Shown in pieces: positions 9,192 to 16,829 of a stretch of DNA of 64,000 nucleotides. The notes under the pieces were generated by a model. That model was not told where the DNA came from. It did not search any database and saw only the letters and a program-made list of their open reading frames with translations. Every line of letters begins with the position of its first letter. Position 1 is the stretch's first letter. The position numbers were made by a program, and so were the translations under genes. This DNA comes from Bacillus sp. 491mf. GTDB lineage: Bacteria > Bacillota > Bacilli > Bacillales > Bacillaceae_G. The DNA is taken from NCBI RefSeq assembly GCF_900112415.1, contig NZ_FOLV01000009.1:81768-145767 (forward strand), written 5' to 3'.

Positions 9192-9220
9192 AGTATACTA
9201 CGAATTATTGGAATTATCAA
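9192..9220 (-). promoter_or_regulatory. sigma-A promoter of hisS
   Basis: On the minus strand, TTGATA (9220-9215) and TATACT (9197-9192) are separated by exactly 17 nt. The predicted start near 9185 gives a leader of about 200 nt containing the leader peptide and attenuator. Confidence 0.8.
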
Positions 9221-9450
9221 TTTTTATTCCATGCCTTATTAGTTTAGGGGGAAATGAATTAATTCCGATCTTATTAAAGGAATTTGCAAAAACGGAAGCA
9301 CCAAAAGGATTTATATTTTCAATAATCCCTCCATTTCTTATTGTTATTTCTGTTTCTATTAGTATAATTATTGCGATTTTTTCCGGACTAAGGCCGGCAA
9401 TAAAAGCAACGAATATTAATGTGTTATCAGCAATTCGCCGAGAAATGTAA
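9208..9450 (+). pseudogene. C-terminal remnant of an FtsX/MacB-type permease
   Basis: About 75 codons remain, ending in GLRPAIKATNINVLSAIRREM. This resembles the last helix and conserved tail (G..PA.KA....p..AlR) of FtsX-type ABC permeases. There is no start codon with a ribosome site, and the rest of the protein and its ATPase are missing. The hisS promoter (minus strand) overlaps its 5' part, so hisS may have been placed here by the same rearrangement that removed the transporter. It is not likely expressed. Confidence 0.6.
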
Positions 9451-9487
9451 ACAAAACCTGTCTCATCTATTGAGACAGGTTTTGTTA
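9451..9487. terminator. bidirectional terminator
   Basis: ACAAAACCTGTCTCA and TGAGACAGGTTTTGT form a 15-bp perfect stem with a 5-nt loop, overlapping the stop codon of the YbaK-like gene on the minus strand. Confidence 0.85.
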
Positions 9488-9958
9488 TGAAGTAATGGAA
9501 GTAGGTGTTGCGTTACTAATTTTGATTAGGTCGGCGCCGTTCATAAAAATTTGTAATCCTCTTTTTCCAGCACTAATGCTAATTGGGTCTAAATTTGCAG
9601 CAGATTCGTCAATAAAGAGTGGATAAATTTTTTTCATGCCAAGTGGTGAAACACCGCCGCGTATGTATCCTGTTAATCCAAGTATTTCTTTCATTGCAAC
9701 CATTTCAACTTTTTTATTTTTACTTGCAGATGCTAACGCTTTTAAATTAAGCTCTTTATGCGAAGGGATACAAGCCATAATTACCCCGGTTTTATCGCCG
9801 CGAAGGACGAGTGTTTTAAAGACCTGTTCTAATTGCAAATGAACTTGCTCAGCGACATGTTTTGCATCTAAGTTTTCTTCATCCCATTCATATTCGTGAA
9901 CTGTATATGCAATTTTGTGCTTATCTAAAAAACGACAAGCATTTGTTTTACTACTCAT
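9485..9958 (-). CDS. YbaK/EbsC-type Cys-tRNA(Pro) deacylase
   Basis: 157 aa, family-typical length. It contains the central Lys region KTLVLRG, the SHKELNLK block and the conserved GYIRGGVSPLG loop that mark the YbaK/ProX trans-editing proteins, which hydrolyse mischarged Cys-tRNA(Pro). The reading frame is open upstream to 10141, but AAAGGAAG 8-12 nt before ATG 9958 and the homology to other N termini (MSSKTNACRFLDK) fix the start. It is divergent from the RraA-like gene. Cytosolic. Confidence 0.9.
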   Translation of the reverse strand: MSSKTNACRFLDKHKIAYTVHEYEWDEENLDAKHVAEQVHLQLEQVFKTLVLRGDKTGVIMACIPSHKELNLKALASASKNKKVEMVAMKEILGLTGYIRGGVSPLGMKKIYPLFIDESAANLDPISISAGKRGLQIFMNGADLIKISNATPTSITS

Positions 9959-10077
9959 GTTACACACTTCCTTTTTTATTTCTTCTTTATTAGTATACAA
10001 AATTTCGCCAATTAAGACAGGGAAAAGAAGAAAGGACAAGAATATGTAACATAAATCGTGAAAAGGAAAGAGGGAAC

Positions 10078-10560
10078 ATGATGTGGAGAACAACTGATCT
10101 TTATGATGCGAATGAAACAGAAGTACAAGTATGTAAGCCATTACTTCAATCGTATGGAAAGAAGAAGCAGTTTCATGGGAAAATCGAGACAGTAAAGGTT
10201 AAAGATGATAACGTACTCGTAAAAATGGCGCTAGAGATGGTACCAGAGGGAACGGTATTAGTTGTAGATGGAGAAGGTTCAACAAATTGTGCATTACTTG
10301 GTGATAACTTAGCAAACATAGCAAGGCAGCGGAATTTAGCAGGCATAATTATTTATGGATGCGTTCGTGATTGTGCGGAGCTTCGGAATATCGAACTTGG
10401 CATTTTAGCGATTGCAACGATGCCAAAGCGAAGTGTGAAAGAAGGGAAGGGAGAAACAAATATTCCAGTGTCTTTTGGCGGAGTTTCATGGATTCCAGGA
10501 AATTATGTTTATGTTGACGAAGATGGTGTAATTGTATGTAAAACAGAAATTCATCAGTAG
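10078..10560 (+). CDS. RraA-like protein / HMG-type aldolase family
   Basis: 160 aa, matching the ~160-residue RraA family throughout. Recognisable are TTDLYDAN near the N terminus, [18 protein letters not shown] and the ligand-binding [11 protein letters not shown] segment. In proteobacteria the fold either inhibits RNase E or acts as a 4-hydroxy-4-methyl-2-oxoglutarate/oxaloacetate aldolase. The R and D of GCVRD that bind substrate and metal in the aldolases are kept. Bacillus lacks RNase E, so the aldolase role is more plausible here. ATG is at 10078 or 10081 after AAAGAGGG. Confidence 0.85.
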   Translation: MMWRTTDLYDANETEVQVCKPLLQSYGKKKQFHGKIETVKVKDDNVLVKMALEMVPEGTVLVVDGEGSTNCALLGDNLANIARQRNLAGIIIYGCVRDCAELRNIELGILAIATMPKRSVKEGKGETNIPVSFGGVSWIPGNYVYVDEDGVIVCKTEIHQ

Positions 10561-10884
10561 GAAATAATATAAGAAAGCAACAGAAGTGCTAAATGTGTTT
10601 ATGCGGCACCCAATGCAGTTTTTATGCGAAATTTCACTTACGTATATAGTGAATAAAGTTTTCTTGTAAGGCATAAATATATACAGTAGGATCGCGACTT
10701 ACATATTCGTTTGCCTTTTGAGACACCTCTTATTTTTATTATAAGAAGTGTCTTTTTTATTTATATAAATTCATTTTGAGGTGTAGAATTTGAAAATATG
10801 GAGGTATAAGGTTTATCATATCTGGCGAGAAGCCCCCCACCTCAAGCGCGCAAAGTGCAGAAGTGCACGGTAGGTGGAGGGAGT
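10561..10884. other. intergenic with two hairpins
   Basis: No gene seen. There is a terminator-like hairpin at 10722-10758 (GACAC...GTGTC then six T, plus strand). A second hairpin at about 10833-10881 (CCCACCT/AGGTGG arms) lies behind the minus-strand small gene at 10885 and probably protects or terminates its transcript. Confidence 0.5.
10722..10758 (+). terminator. intrinsic terminator downstream of the RraA-like gene
   Basis: GACACCTCTTAT pairs with ATAAGAAGTGTC with one unpaired residue, and TTTTTT follows. It lies 160 nt behind the gene, so the transcript would have a long 3' tail. Confidence 0.6.
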
Positions 10885-11076
10885 TCAATCTTGAGATAAA
10901 ACTTCAGCTGTACTATCACATTGAAGCAGTGCATGTTGAACAGCTTGTAAAGATTGTTCAATGCGTTGACGATTATCTGATTTCTCAACTGTTTGTAAGG
11001 CATTTTGTAAACAATTCTTTGCTTCGTGTAATGCTTGACAAGAATCTTGAACGTGACCACGTGCATTTTTTTGCAT
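10885..11076 (-). CDS. small helical protein, unknown
   Basis: 63 aa with an excellent AGGAGG 7-8 nt before ATG. The sequence is strongly alpha-helical, with repeated CQALHEAKNCLQNALQTV-like and QSLQAVQHALLQC segments that suggest a helical hairpin. Three Cys residues are present. There is no signal peptide. I do not recognise the family; it has the size and composition of small Bacillus stress- or sporulation-linked proteins, but that is only a resemblance. A stem with AGGTGG arms follows the gene. Confidence 0.6.
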   Translation of the reverse strand: MQKNARGHVQDSCQALHEAKNCLQNALQTVEKSDNRQRIEQSLQAVQHALLQCDSTAEVLSQD

Positions 11077-11175
11077 GACTGTGCCTCCTTTGGTCTTTTA
11101 CATTTTTAGTATGAACAAAATGGAATAAAATATCAGCGCACTTCAAAAAACAAATCCTGATTATTATGATGAGAA

Positions 11176-11204
11176 TTGCCTTTTTTGGCTGTGTTCATTA
11201 TAGT
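11176..11204 (+). promoter_or_regulatory. promoter of the S-box transcript
   Basis: TTGCCT (11176-11181) and TATAGT (11199-11204) are separated by 17 nt, placing transcription start just ahead of the SAM riboswitch. Confidence 0.65.
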
Positions 11205-11223
11205 AAAAGATAAAGTGAATATT

Positions 11224-11367
11224 TTCTTATCCAGAGAGGTGGAGGGACTGGCCCAATGAAACCCAGCAACCGCGATGCAGGTGCTAATTCCAGCAGAACA
11301 GTTTTGTTCTGAAAGATAAGAAGGAAGAGATATAATCCGCTTCTTCTTATCGAAGAGGTTTTTTTAT
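11224..11367 (+). ncRNA. SAM-I riboswitch (S-box) with terminator
   Basis: The S-box core is clear: CTTATCCAGAGAGGTGGAGG, then GGGACTGGCCC, GAAACCCAGCAACC, ATGCAGGTGCTAATTCC and TCTGAAAGATAAG. P1 closes through TTCTTATC (11224-11231) and GATAAGAA (11315-11322). A terminator (11337-11367) has CTTCTTATC (11343-11351) in its 5' side, an exact complement of GATAAGAAG in P1, which gives the usual antiterminator switch. High SAM should stop transcription before the 83-aa gene at 11423. Confidence 0.95.
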
Positions 11368-11422
11368 TGCAAAAAAACCGATAATGAAAGATGGACAACG
11401 AGAAGAAAGGAGCAAGCATACG

Positions 11423-11674
11423 ATGACACTTGAGAAATATATTACACTACGTAATGCGATTTATAAATATATGGAAGAAAAGGAAAAGCCGATTACATTA
11501 TTGGATATTCAACAACATATTGCTACTGAACATAAAGGGGAATTTGCAAAGAAGATGTTGCAGCAATTTTACATACTGCGACTGCTAGATGAGTTAAAGT
11601 TGGATGGGAAAATTACTTTAGCAGAGCAACATGAATGTATAGATGATAAGGGGATTTACTACATGGTAAAATAA
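11423..11674 (+). CDS. S-box-controlled small protein, unknown
   Basis: 83 aa (MTLEKYITLRNAIYKYMEEK...). The frame opens at 11384, but that ATG has no ribosome site, while AAAGGAGC lies 10 nt before ATG 11423. The protein is charged and helical, with a pattern (LLDIQQHI, FYILRLLDELKLDGKI) that could form a winged-helix-like fold; this is inference. No catalytic motif or membrane segment is seen. It is the only gene downstream of the SAM riboswitch and ends at a terminator, so it should be expressed when SAM or methionine is low. Confidence 0.7.
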   Translation: MTLEKYITLRNAIYKYMEEKEKPITLLDIQQHIATEHKGEFAKKMLQQFYILRLLDELKLDGKITLAEQHECIDDKGIYYMVK

Positions 11675-11678
11675 CATA

Positions 11679-11703
11679 GAGGGAGTTATTCTCCCTTTTT
11701 TAT
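11679..11703 (+). terminator. terminator of the S-box gene
   Basis: AGGGAG-ttatt-CTCCCT followed by six T, ten nt after the stop codon. Confidence 0.8.
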
Positions 11704-11750
11704 AGTAATATTTGCTTGGAAATTCATTTTTTGAAAAGAGTTATGTAGAT

Positions 11751-11777
11751 AAAAAGACTGTGTTATGCAGTCTTTTT
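11751..11777. terminator. terminator-like hairpin
   Basis: AAAAAGACTG and CAGTCTTTTT form a 10-bp perfect stem with a 7-nt loop, symmetrical for both strands. It may serve as a backup terminator for the S-box transcript. Confidence 0.6.
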
Positions 11778-11849
11778 ACAAGGAAATGGTGCTGAGTGTG
11801 TAGTGTCAAAAAATTAAATGTGCCCCCGAAAGATGGGCGTTTTCGGCTA

Positions 11850-11918
11850 ACAAATAAAAAAGACACCATCGCCGAATAGGTGTCAGTTATTTTGTCAAAG
11901 AGGCTTGCCCTTTGACAT
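11850..11918 (-). ncRNA. candidate small RNA (promoter, two hairpins, terminator)
   Basis: On the minus strand, TTGACT (11953-11948) and TATTCT (11929-11924) with an 18-nt spacer form a plausible promoter. The next ~70 nt fold into a hairpin with TGTCAAAG/CTTTGACA arms (about 11893-11917). A terminator follows, GACACC...GGTGTC (11884-11862), with TTTTTTATTT. No ORF with a ribosome site is present. It could instead be the end of a lost gene or mobile element. It lies antisense-adjacent to the flavodoxin-like relic at 11983. Confidence 0.4.
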
Positions 11919-11982
11919 GTATTAGAATAGCATGTGAGTATAGAAAAAGTCAAAAGGGAATTAAAGGAAGGTGTCGTTTGCA

Positions 11983-12120
11983 ATGAACATATTAATTGTA
12001 TATGCACATCCAAATCCATATAGCTTCAGCGGTGCACTTTTGAAACAAGTGAAAAATTATAAACAAGAAAAAAGAGAGAAATGGCTACAAAAGGAATATG
12101 AAAAGGTAACAAGATTATGA
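11983..12120 (+). pseudogene. remnant of a quinone reductase/KefF-like flavodoxin-fold gene
   Basis: The frame starts MNILIVYAHPNPYSFSGALLK, the N terminus typical of NAD(P)H:quinone oxidoreductases of the YwrO/KefF type (the NPxSF phosphate loop is visible). After about 25 residues it jumps to a Lys/Glu-rich tail and stops at residue 45, where the family has ~175. A ribosome site (AAGGAAGG) is kept. It is best read as a gene with a large internal deletion. Its stop overlaps the next start (ATGA). Confidence 0.65.
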
Positions 12121-12485
12121 AAAATAGGGAACTGATCTGCAAAATTGCGAATGTATGTAAAAGAGAAGATGATTTGTTTTGCTCTTATCTTGATTGTTTA
12201 TTTTGTATAAGGGAGAAAAGTAAGCAATATTCTAAAGTTAAACAAGAAGTGCGAGAAGGGTATCTTATAAGAGGTGTTTGTCAGAGAGAAGTAGACATTT
12301 TAGTAGAACAAAGTGAACAAGTTGCAGATTTGTATATACCTAAGGTGCTCCGATGGGAATTTTTACAGGGAAATGTCCATTATATAGAAGAGATTTGTTC
12401 TATGGTATTTCAGTTAAAACCGTTATGTTTTTCAGAAGAACAATGGGAATATGTAATTACAATTATAGAAAAGGAGCTGTCATAA
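12117..12485 (+). CDS. hypothetical protein
   Basis: 122 aa, charged, soluble, Cys-containing (KIANVCKREDDLFCSYLDCLFCIREK near the N terminus in short pieces). I do not recognise a family. The start overlaps the stop of the truncated flavodoxin-like frame by 4 nt with a weak AAAAGG upstream, which suggests coupling in the ancestral operon. The C-terminal half is predicted helical (FQLKPLCFSEEQWEYVITII). A terminator follows directly. Confidence 0.5.
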   Translation: MKNRELICKIANVCKREDDLFCSYLDCLFCIREKSKQYSKVKQEVREGYLIRGVCQREVDILVEQSEQVADLYIPKVLRWEFLQGNVHYIEEICSMVFQLKPLCFSEEQWEYVITIIEKELS

Positions 12486-12498
12486 GGCAACTCCTTTT
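12468..12498. terminator. terminator between convergent genes
   Basis: AAAAGGAG...CTCCTTTT arms span the stop codon of the plus-strand gene and face the minus-strand serine hydrolase. Confidence 0.6.
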
Positions 12499-12525
12499 CG
12501 TAACGAAAACTTCGAAAGTATAAAC

Positions 12526-13788
12526 TTAATTAGAGAGCTTATTCTGTAAATATTCAGCGATTTGTAAATACATATCACTATATGCAAATTGTATTTCTCC
12601 AGTATGATTGGCATTAGAAGAAAAATGAACGATAACCATATGTGCAGTTGGATCGATATATAACCTTTGTCCATAACTGCCAAGTACTTCAAATGCATTT
12701 TGTTCGTTATGGGAGATCCACCACTGATCATGATAAGAATATTCCTCACCATCCCCAACTGGGAGTTCGTATTGGTTAATTTGTTTAATTTCTTCAATTA
12801 TAGAGTGAGAAATAATTTGTTTTCCGTCATAGACACCATCGCCCGCAATCATCTCCCCGAATCTTGCCATGTCTCGTGCGGTGGCATTTAATCCTGCACT
12901 CGCTTGTTCCACTCCGGTTTCATCAACAACGTAATAAGCATTTTCTTCTGCGCCAATTGGTGACCAAATACGTTCACTTACTAGATCTGTGAGCGATTTT
13001 CCTGTGACAGTACGAAGGACCCATGCAAGTGTTTCAGCAGAACCGTTATTATACGAAAATGTTTCTCCTGGAGCAGCTGTTTCATTTGCTTCTAGTAACA
13101 TGTCATAAATTGTTGTCGGTCCATTATAGTTTTTGTTGCGAGGAAGAAGGTTACTTGCTAAATATAATTGTGCATCTTGATTATCTAATCCAGCTTGTTT
13201 AAAGCCGTGAGTTGGATATTCTACTGAAACTTGCATATCTAAAAGTTGTTGAATTGTTGCGATCCCAAATGGTGTTCCTTTTAATTTTTTTACATAAGTT
13301 TCTGCAGTTGCATTGGGGTCTAGCTTTCCTTCTTCAATAAGGGTATTAACGAGCAGTCCTGTAAATACTTTTGCTACTGATGCCATACCGTGCGGTTCGT
13401 TTTCTTTATATCCATGAAAGTATCGTTCATAAACAAGCTTTCCATCCTGTAAAACAATAAAGGCATCTGTTTTATGTTTTTCTAATAATTTCCGAACCGT
13501 TGTATTATTTTCATTTTCATCTGTAATATGTAGGTTATCTAAATCTCGCGAATTAGTTGGAATCGAGGATATATAATTTTGATTTTTAGCAACAACTTTT
13601 GTTGAAGCAAATTCGCGCATATGTGAATAAGACCAACGGAGACAAGGATCTTGTAACCAGTTTTTTTTCGTTACTGTTTGTCTGGAAGAAAAATTTTTAT
13701 TTGGATTGAATAACGTAAATCCCATACCAGTCAATATACATACAAAAATCAAAATGATTAAAATGAGCGGGGATTTTTTTAGTCTCAT
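12526..13788 (-). CDS. serine hydrolase, class C beta-lactamase/PBP-like
   Basis: 420 aa. An N-terminal hydrophobic segment (about residues 7-26) anchors or exports it. The nucleophile motif SVAK (SxxK, about residue 138), the YNN triad (SYNNGS) and a terminal HTG in place of KTG are in family order, with an L..D...EG block between. Such proteins act on D-amino-acid peptides or esters outside the cell; true beta-lactamase activity is not implied by sequence. The gene is alone between two terminators and convergent with the 122-aa gene. Confidence 0.88.
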   Translation of the reverse strand: MRLKKSPLILIILIFVCILTGMGFTLFNPNKNFSSRQTVTKKNWLQDPCLRWSYSHMREFASTKVVAKNQNYISSIPTNSRDLDNLHITDENENNTTVRKLLEKHKTDAFIVLQDGKLVYERYFHGYKENEPHGMASVAKVFTGLLVNTLIEEGKLDPNATAETYVKKLKGTPFGIATIQQLLDMQVSVEYPTHGFKQAGLDNQDAQLYLASNLLPRNKNYNGPTTIYDMLLEANETAAPGETFSYNNGSAETLAWVLRTVTGKSLTDLVSERIWSPIGAEENAYYVVDETGVEQASAGLNATARDMARFGEMIAGDGVYDGKQIISHSIIEEIKQINQYELPVGDGEEYSYHDQWWISHNEQNAFEVLGSYGQRLYIDPTAHMVIVHFSSNANHTGEIQFAYSDMYLQIAEYLQNKLSN

Positions 13789-13839
13789 AAAATTAGCCTC
13801 CTTCTAGTTTTATTATAAGAGATAAGCCTATTGAGAAGC

Positions 13840-13875
13840 AAAAAAAGGAGAGTAAACGTAGAAGTTTACTCTCTC
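13840..13875 (-). terminator. terminator of the marR-MFS operon
   Basis: GAGAGTAAAC and GTTTACTCTC arms (10 bp), followed on the minus strand by a T-rich run, 9 nt beyond the MFS stop codon. Confidence 0.8.
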
Positions 13876-13883
13876 TTATAGGA

Positions 13884-15083
13884 TTAGGCAGATAATTTTT
13901 CTTGTGTTGTTTGTTTTTTGGACTTTTGTTTACGCCCATGAAGAAAATAGTAAATCAGTAATGTAAATGCAACAATAATCGAAGAAATAAAATACATATG
14001 CTGATAACTGGAATGTGCTGCGATAATTCCTAGTACGAAAGAACCGATACCAATCCCTGTATCAAAGAATGAGAAATAAGTAGCTGTTGCAGATCCACGC
14101 CTTTGATCTGGTGCCACACTAACTGCAATTGTTTGGAAGCTTGGAATTAGAGTTCCATACCCAAAGCCGATAAGTACACCAGAAGCTAGTAACCAAAACG
14201 GCGTATGTGATTGGCTTAAAACGAACATACCAATCATAAAGATAATAATTGATGGATAAATGAGGACATTTTCCCCAAACCGATCGAAGATTTTTCCTGA
14301 AAATGGCCTAGAAATAACAACTACAATTGCGTATACAACAAAGAAATAACTAGCAATATCACTCATACCAAGCTCTTTTGCATAAACGGGAATAAATGAA
14401 AGAATACCGCTATAGGAAAAGGAAAGTACACAACCAGTAAGAGCGATTGGAATTGTTGAAGGCTCAATTAAATCTTTCCATTGCATTCGTTTCTTTTCTT
14501 TATTGACAGCTGTTTTTTCATTTGGAATATTTACTAAAAGTCCGCAGAGAAAAGCAAGTATAGAAAATATAGAACAAAGGACAAATAACCCTGTAAATGA
14601 GAATTTAGAAATAATCGTTAAACCTAAAAAAGGACCGATAACCATCGGTAAGCTCATAAATACTCCGTAATAACCAAGTGCCTCACCGCGTCTATGGGGG
14701 GGTGCTACATCTGTTATGATTGTACCGGTAGCTGTTGTCGCCATTCCGAAGCCGATACCATGTAAGAAGCGAAGAGCAAGTAGTAAAAATAAGCTTTGCG
14801 CACCGAAGTACATTACTGTTGCGGCTAAAAATAACGAAAGGGAGATAAATAAAATCTTCTTTCGTCCTAAATCATCAAGCCATTTCCCTGTAAATGGTCG
14901 GCAGATTACTGAAGAAATAAGAAATACTGTTGCAGCAAGCCCCATTTCTTCAGGTTTTCCTTTTAATCCCTCGATTACATATACAGGTAAGGTTGTGATC
15001 AACATATAAAATGTTAAAAAGAGAAATAGACTACTCAAACATGTTCCAATGAAGTCTTTCGTCCAAAGCCTTTGACTTTCCAT
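13884..15083 (-). CDS. MFS transporter, drug-efflux type
   Basis: About 399 aa with twelve predicted transmembrane segments and the MFS motif A between TM2 and TM3 (GKWLDDLGRKKIL). A second such loop, GKIFDRFGENVL, appears in the second half. The start is ATG 15083, because GGAGGG sits 7 nt before it and only 1 nt before the upstream ATG 15089. It follows a MarR regulator by 17 nt in one operon, an arrangement typical of efflux pumps induced by their substrate. Substrate unknown. Confidence 0.88.
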   Translation of the reverse strand: MESQRLWTKDFIGTCLSSLFLFLTFYMLITTLPVYVIEGLKGKPEEMGLAATVFLISSVICRPFTGKWLDDLGRKKILFISLSLFLAATVMYFGAQSLFLLLALRFLHGIGFGMATTATGTIITDVAPPHRRGEALGYYGVFMSLPMVIGPFLGLTIISKFSFTGLFVLCSIFSILAFLCGLLVNIPNEKTAVNKEKKRMQWKDLIEPSTIPIALTGCVLSFSYSGILSFIPVYAKELGMSDIASYFFVVYAIVVVISRPFSGKIFDRFGENVLIYPSIIIFMIGMFVLSQSHTPFWLLASGVLIGFGYGTLIPSFQTIAVSVAPDQRRGSATATYFSFFDTGIGIGSFVLGIIAAHSSYQHMYFISSIIVAFTLLIYYFLHGRKQKSKKQTTQEKLSA

Positions 15084-15100
15084 AGTCATCCCTCCAATTT

Positions 15101-15517
15101 TTAATCAAGATTTCGAATTACTTTTTGTAGTACATGAAACGCAAGACGAAGCTCTTCCTCGCTAATATCTTGTAATGTCTTTTTCTCAAATGCGTTTACT
15201 TCTTGCTGCCAACTCGGTATCATTGCGATTGCTGTTTCTGACAAAGAAATAAGCTTTTCACGTCGATCTGTTCCCTCTGTTCGAGTAATCCATCCCATTA
15301 ATTCCATACGTTTTAAAGTACGGGTCATTGTTGGAGATTCGACATTTAAATATTGACACAATTCTGTTTGCGTGCAAGATCCAGTTTGATCTAGTCTGAA
15401 AATTACAGCCCATTGTGCACTGTATAAACCAGTTGGGGAAACACGTTCATTGAATCTCTTAGAAAATTTCCGAGCGGTTTGGCTGACAGTGTGAAAAAAG
15501 TGTTGTTTTTCGTCCAT
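15101..15517 (-). CDS. MarR family transcriptional regulator
   Basis: About 138 aa with the winged helix-turn-helix QTELCQYLNVESPTMTRTLKRME and the wing GWITRTEGTDRREK, which are MarR hallmarks. ATG 15517 follows AAAGGG; an upstream in-frame ATG at 15535 is possible. First gene of a marR-MFS operon, so it probably represses its own promoter. Just upstream, TTAG...CTAA and TAGTT...AACTA inverted arms (about 15537-15555) are operator candidates. The divergent alpha/beta hydrolase gene could share control. Confidence 0.9.
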   Translation of the reverse strand: MDEKQHFFHTVSQTARKFSKRFNERVSPTGLYSAQWAVIFRLDQTGSCTQTELCQYLNVESPTMTRTLKRMELMGWITRTEGTDRREKLISLSETAIAMIPSWQQEVNAFEKKTLQDISEEELRLAFHVLQKVIRNLD

Positions 15518-15714
15518 ATTTTTTGCCCTTTCCAATTAGTTGCCTAGCTAACTATATCTGTTTTTTTCTAGATTGTCTAGTAATCTATCGGTTTGCTTTT
15601 GTAAAAATAAGTTGAATTTCAGATTGAGAACATATATTCTATGTGATATTATTAAATTAGAATTTTCTGTTTTTTAACGTGTGTTGTTGATATTATTGAG
15701 GGGGAAAGCGAATA

Positions 15715-16608
15715 ATGAAACCTACCATTATGAAATCAGTGGCATTATCAAATGGAGAAACAATTGCTTATCAAGAAGCGGGGAATGGAACAGAGATAGT
15801 AGTGCTTATTCACGGGAATATGACATCTTCACAGCATTGGGATTTAGTTATAGAACAACTGCAAGATTCTTATCATATTTATGCTCTTGATTTACGTGGT
15901 TTTGGCTTTTCAACTTATCATCATCCGATTAATTCATTGAATGATTTTGCAGAAGATGTGAAGTTGTTTGTAGATGAATTACAATTGAAAAATTTTTCAT
16001 TGGTCGGATGGTCAATGGGTGGAGGAGTTGCGATGCAGTTTACAGCAGCTTATCCGGTGTATGTAAATAAACTTATACTGGTAGAATCAGTAGGACTGAA
16101 AGGATATCCCATTTTTAAGAAGGATATAAATGGTCAACCAATTGTGTCTCATCTTTTAAAAACAAAAGAAGAAATAGCGAAAGATGCTGTTCAAATTGCA
16201 CCTGTTGTTGAAGCTATAAAACAAAAGGATAAGCAGTATTATCGAAATGTCTGGAATTTACTTATTTATACGCATCATCAACCTAGTCCAGATCGCTATG
16301 AGAAATATCTTGATGATATGTTAACGCAGCGCAATTTTGTTGATGTAAATTATGGACTTGTAACATTTAATATATCAGATGAGCATAACGGAGTTGTAGC
16401 TGGGAACGGGGATATGAATCGCATTCAAGTGCCAACATTAGTTCTCCAAGGTGATCGTGATTATGTGGTGCCAAAAGTAGTTGGTGATGAGTTGGCAAAG
16501 CATTTGCCAAATGCAAAATTGGTCATGTTAGAAGATTGTGGCCATTCTCCATTTGTTGATTGTTTAAACGTGTTTATTAATGAAGTAAATACATTTTTGA
16601 AAGAGTAG
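15715..16608 (+). CDS. alpha/beta hydrolase
   Basis: 297 aa, full-length family member. Visible are the oxyanion-hole segment VVLIHGNMTS, the nucleophile elbow GWSMGG (Ser near residue 99), the acid region LQGDRDYVVP and the catalytic His in DCGHSPFVD. It is a cytosolic esterase, epoxide-hydrolase or haloperoxidase-like enzyme; the substrate is not evident. The ATG follows GAGGGGG. It diverges from marR-MFS and ends before a terminator, so it is monocistronic but may respond to the same regulator. Confidence 0.88.
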   Translation: MKPTIMKSVALSNGETIAYQEAGNGTEIVVLIHGNMTSSQHWDLVIEQLQDSYHIYALDLRGFGFSTYHHPINSLNDFAEDVKLFVDELQLKNFSLVGWSMGGGVAMQFTAAYPVYVNKLILVESVGLKGYPIFKKDINGQPIVSHLLKTKEEIAKDAVQIAPVVEAIKQKDKQYYRNVWNLLIYTHHQPSPDRYEKYLDDMLTQRNFVDVNYGLVTFNISDEHNGVVAGNGDMNRIQVPTLVLQGDRDYVVPKVVGDELAKHLPNAKLVMLEDCGHSPFVDCLNVFINEVNTFLKE

Positions 16609-16718
16609 CTGCATTGTTTCATAATGCAAATAAGAAACGTATCCTATAATAGGGTTGTATATGTATATATTTGAAAATTAGAATTTAAAACCTTTCTTCC
16701 AGTAGATGGAAAGGATGT

Positions 16719-16750
16719 AAGCTAGAAGTCTGGACTTCTAGCTTTATTTT
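16719..16750 (+). terminator. terminator of the alpha/beta hydrolase gene
   Basis: GCTAGAAGTC-tg-GACTTCTAGC, 10-bp perfect stem, then a T-rich stretch; about 110 nt behind the stop codon. Confidence 0.75.
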
Positions 16751-16829
16751 TGTGGAAATTGAAAGTATACGATTTATGGATTAACCAGCTATAATAAAGG
16801 ATGTGAGTTTAGACAAGGAGCGTAATGAA

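Noticed and set aside
9001-9200. T-box leader for hisS
   Set aside because: The position and the presence of a terminator would suit a T-box, but the conserved GGTGGNACCGCG element and the usual stem I architecture are absent; the leader ORF model explains the sequence better.
11820-11855. Riboswitch-like CCGAAA...TTTCGG hairpin ahead of the flavodoxin relic
   Set aside because: No known riboswitch core could be matched, and the adjacent T-tract terminates the minus strand.
11741-12019. 92-aa minus-strand ORF
   Set aside because: It runs through the candidate small-RNA terminator and promoter and has no ribosome site; a structured non-coding segment explains it better.
15681-15890. 69-aa ORF overlapping the alpha/beta hydrolase start
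   Set aside because: It lies in another frame over the ribosome site and first codons of a clear hydrolase gene, with no ribosome site of its own.
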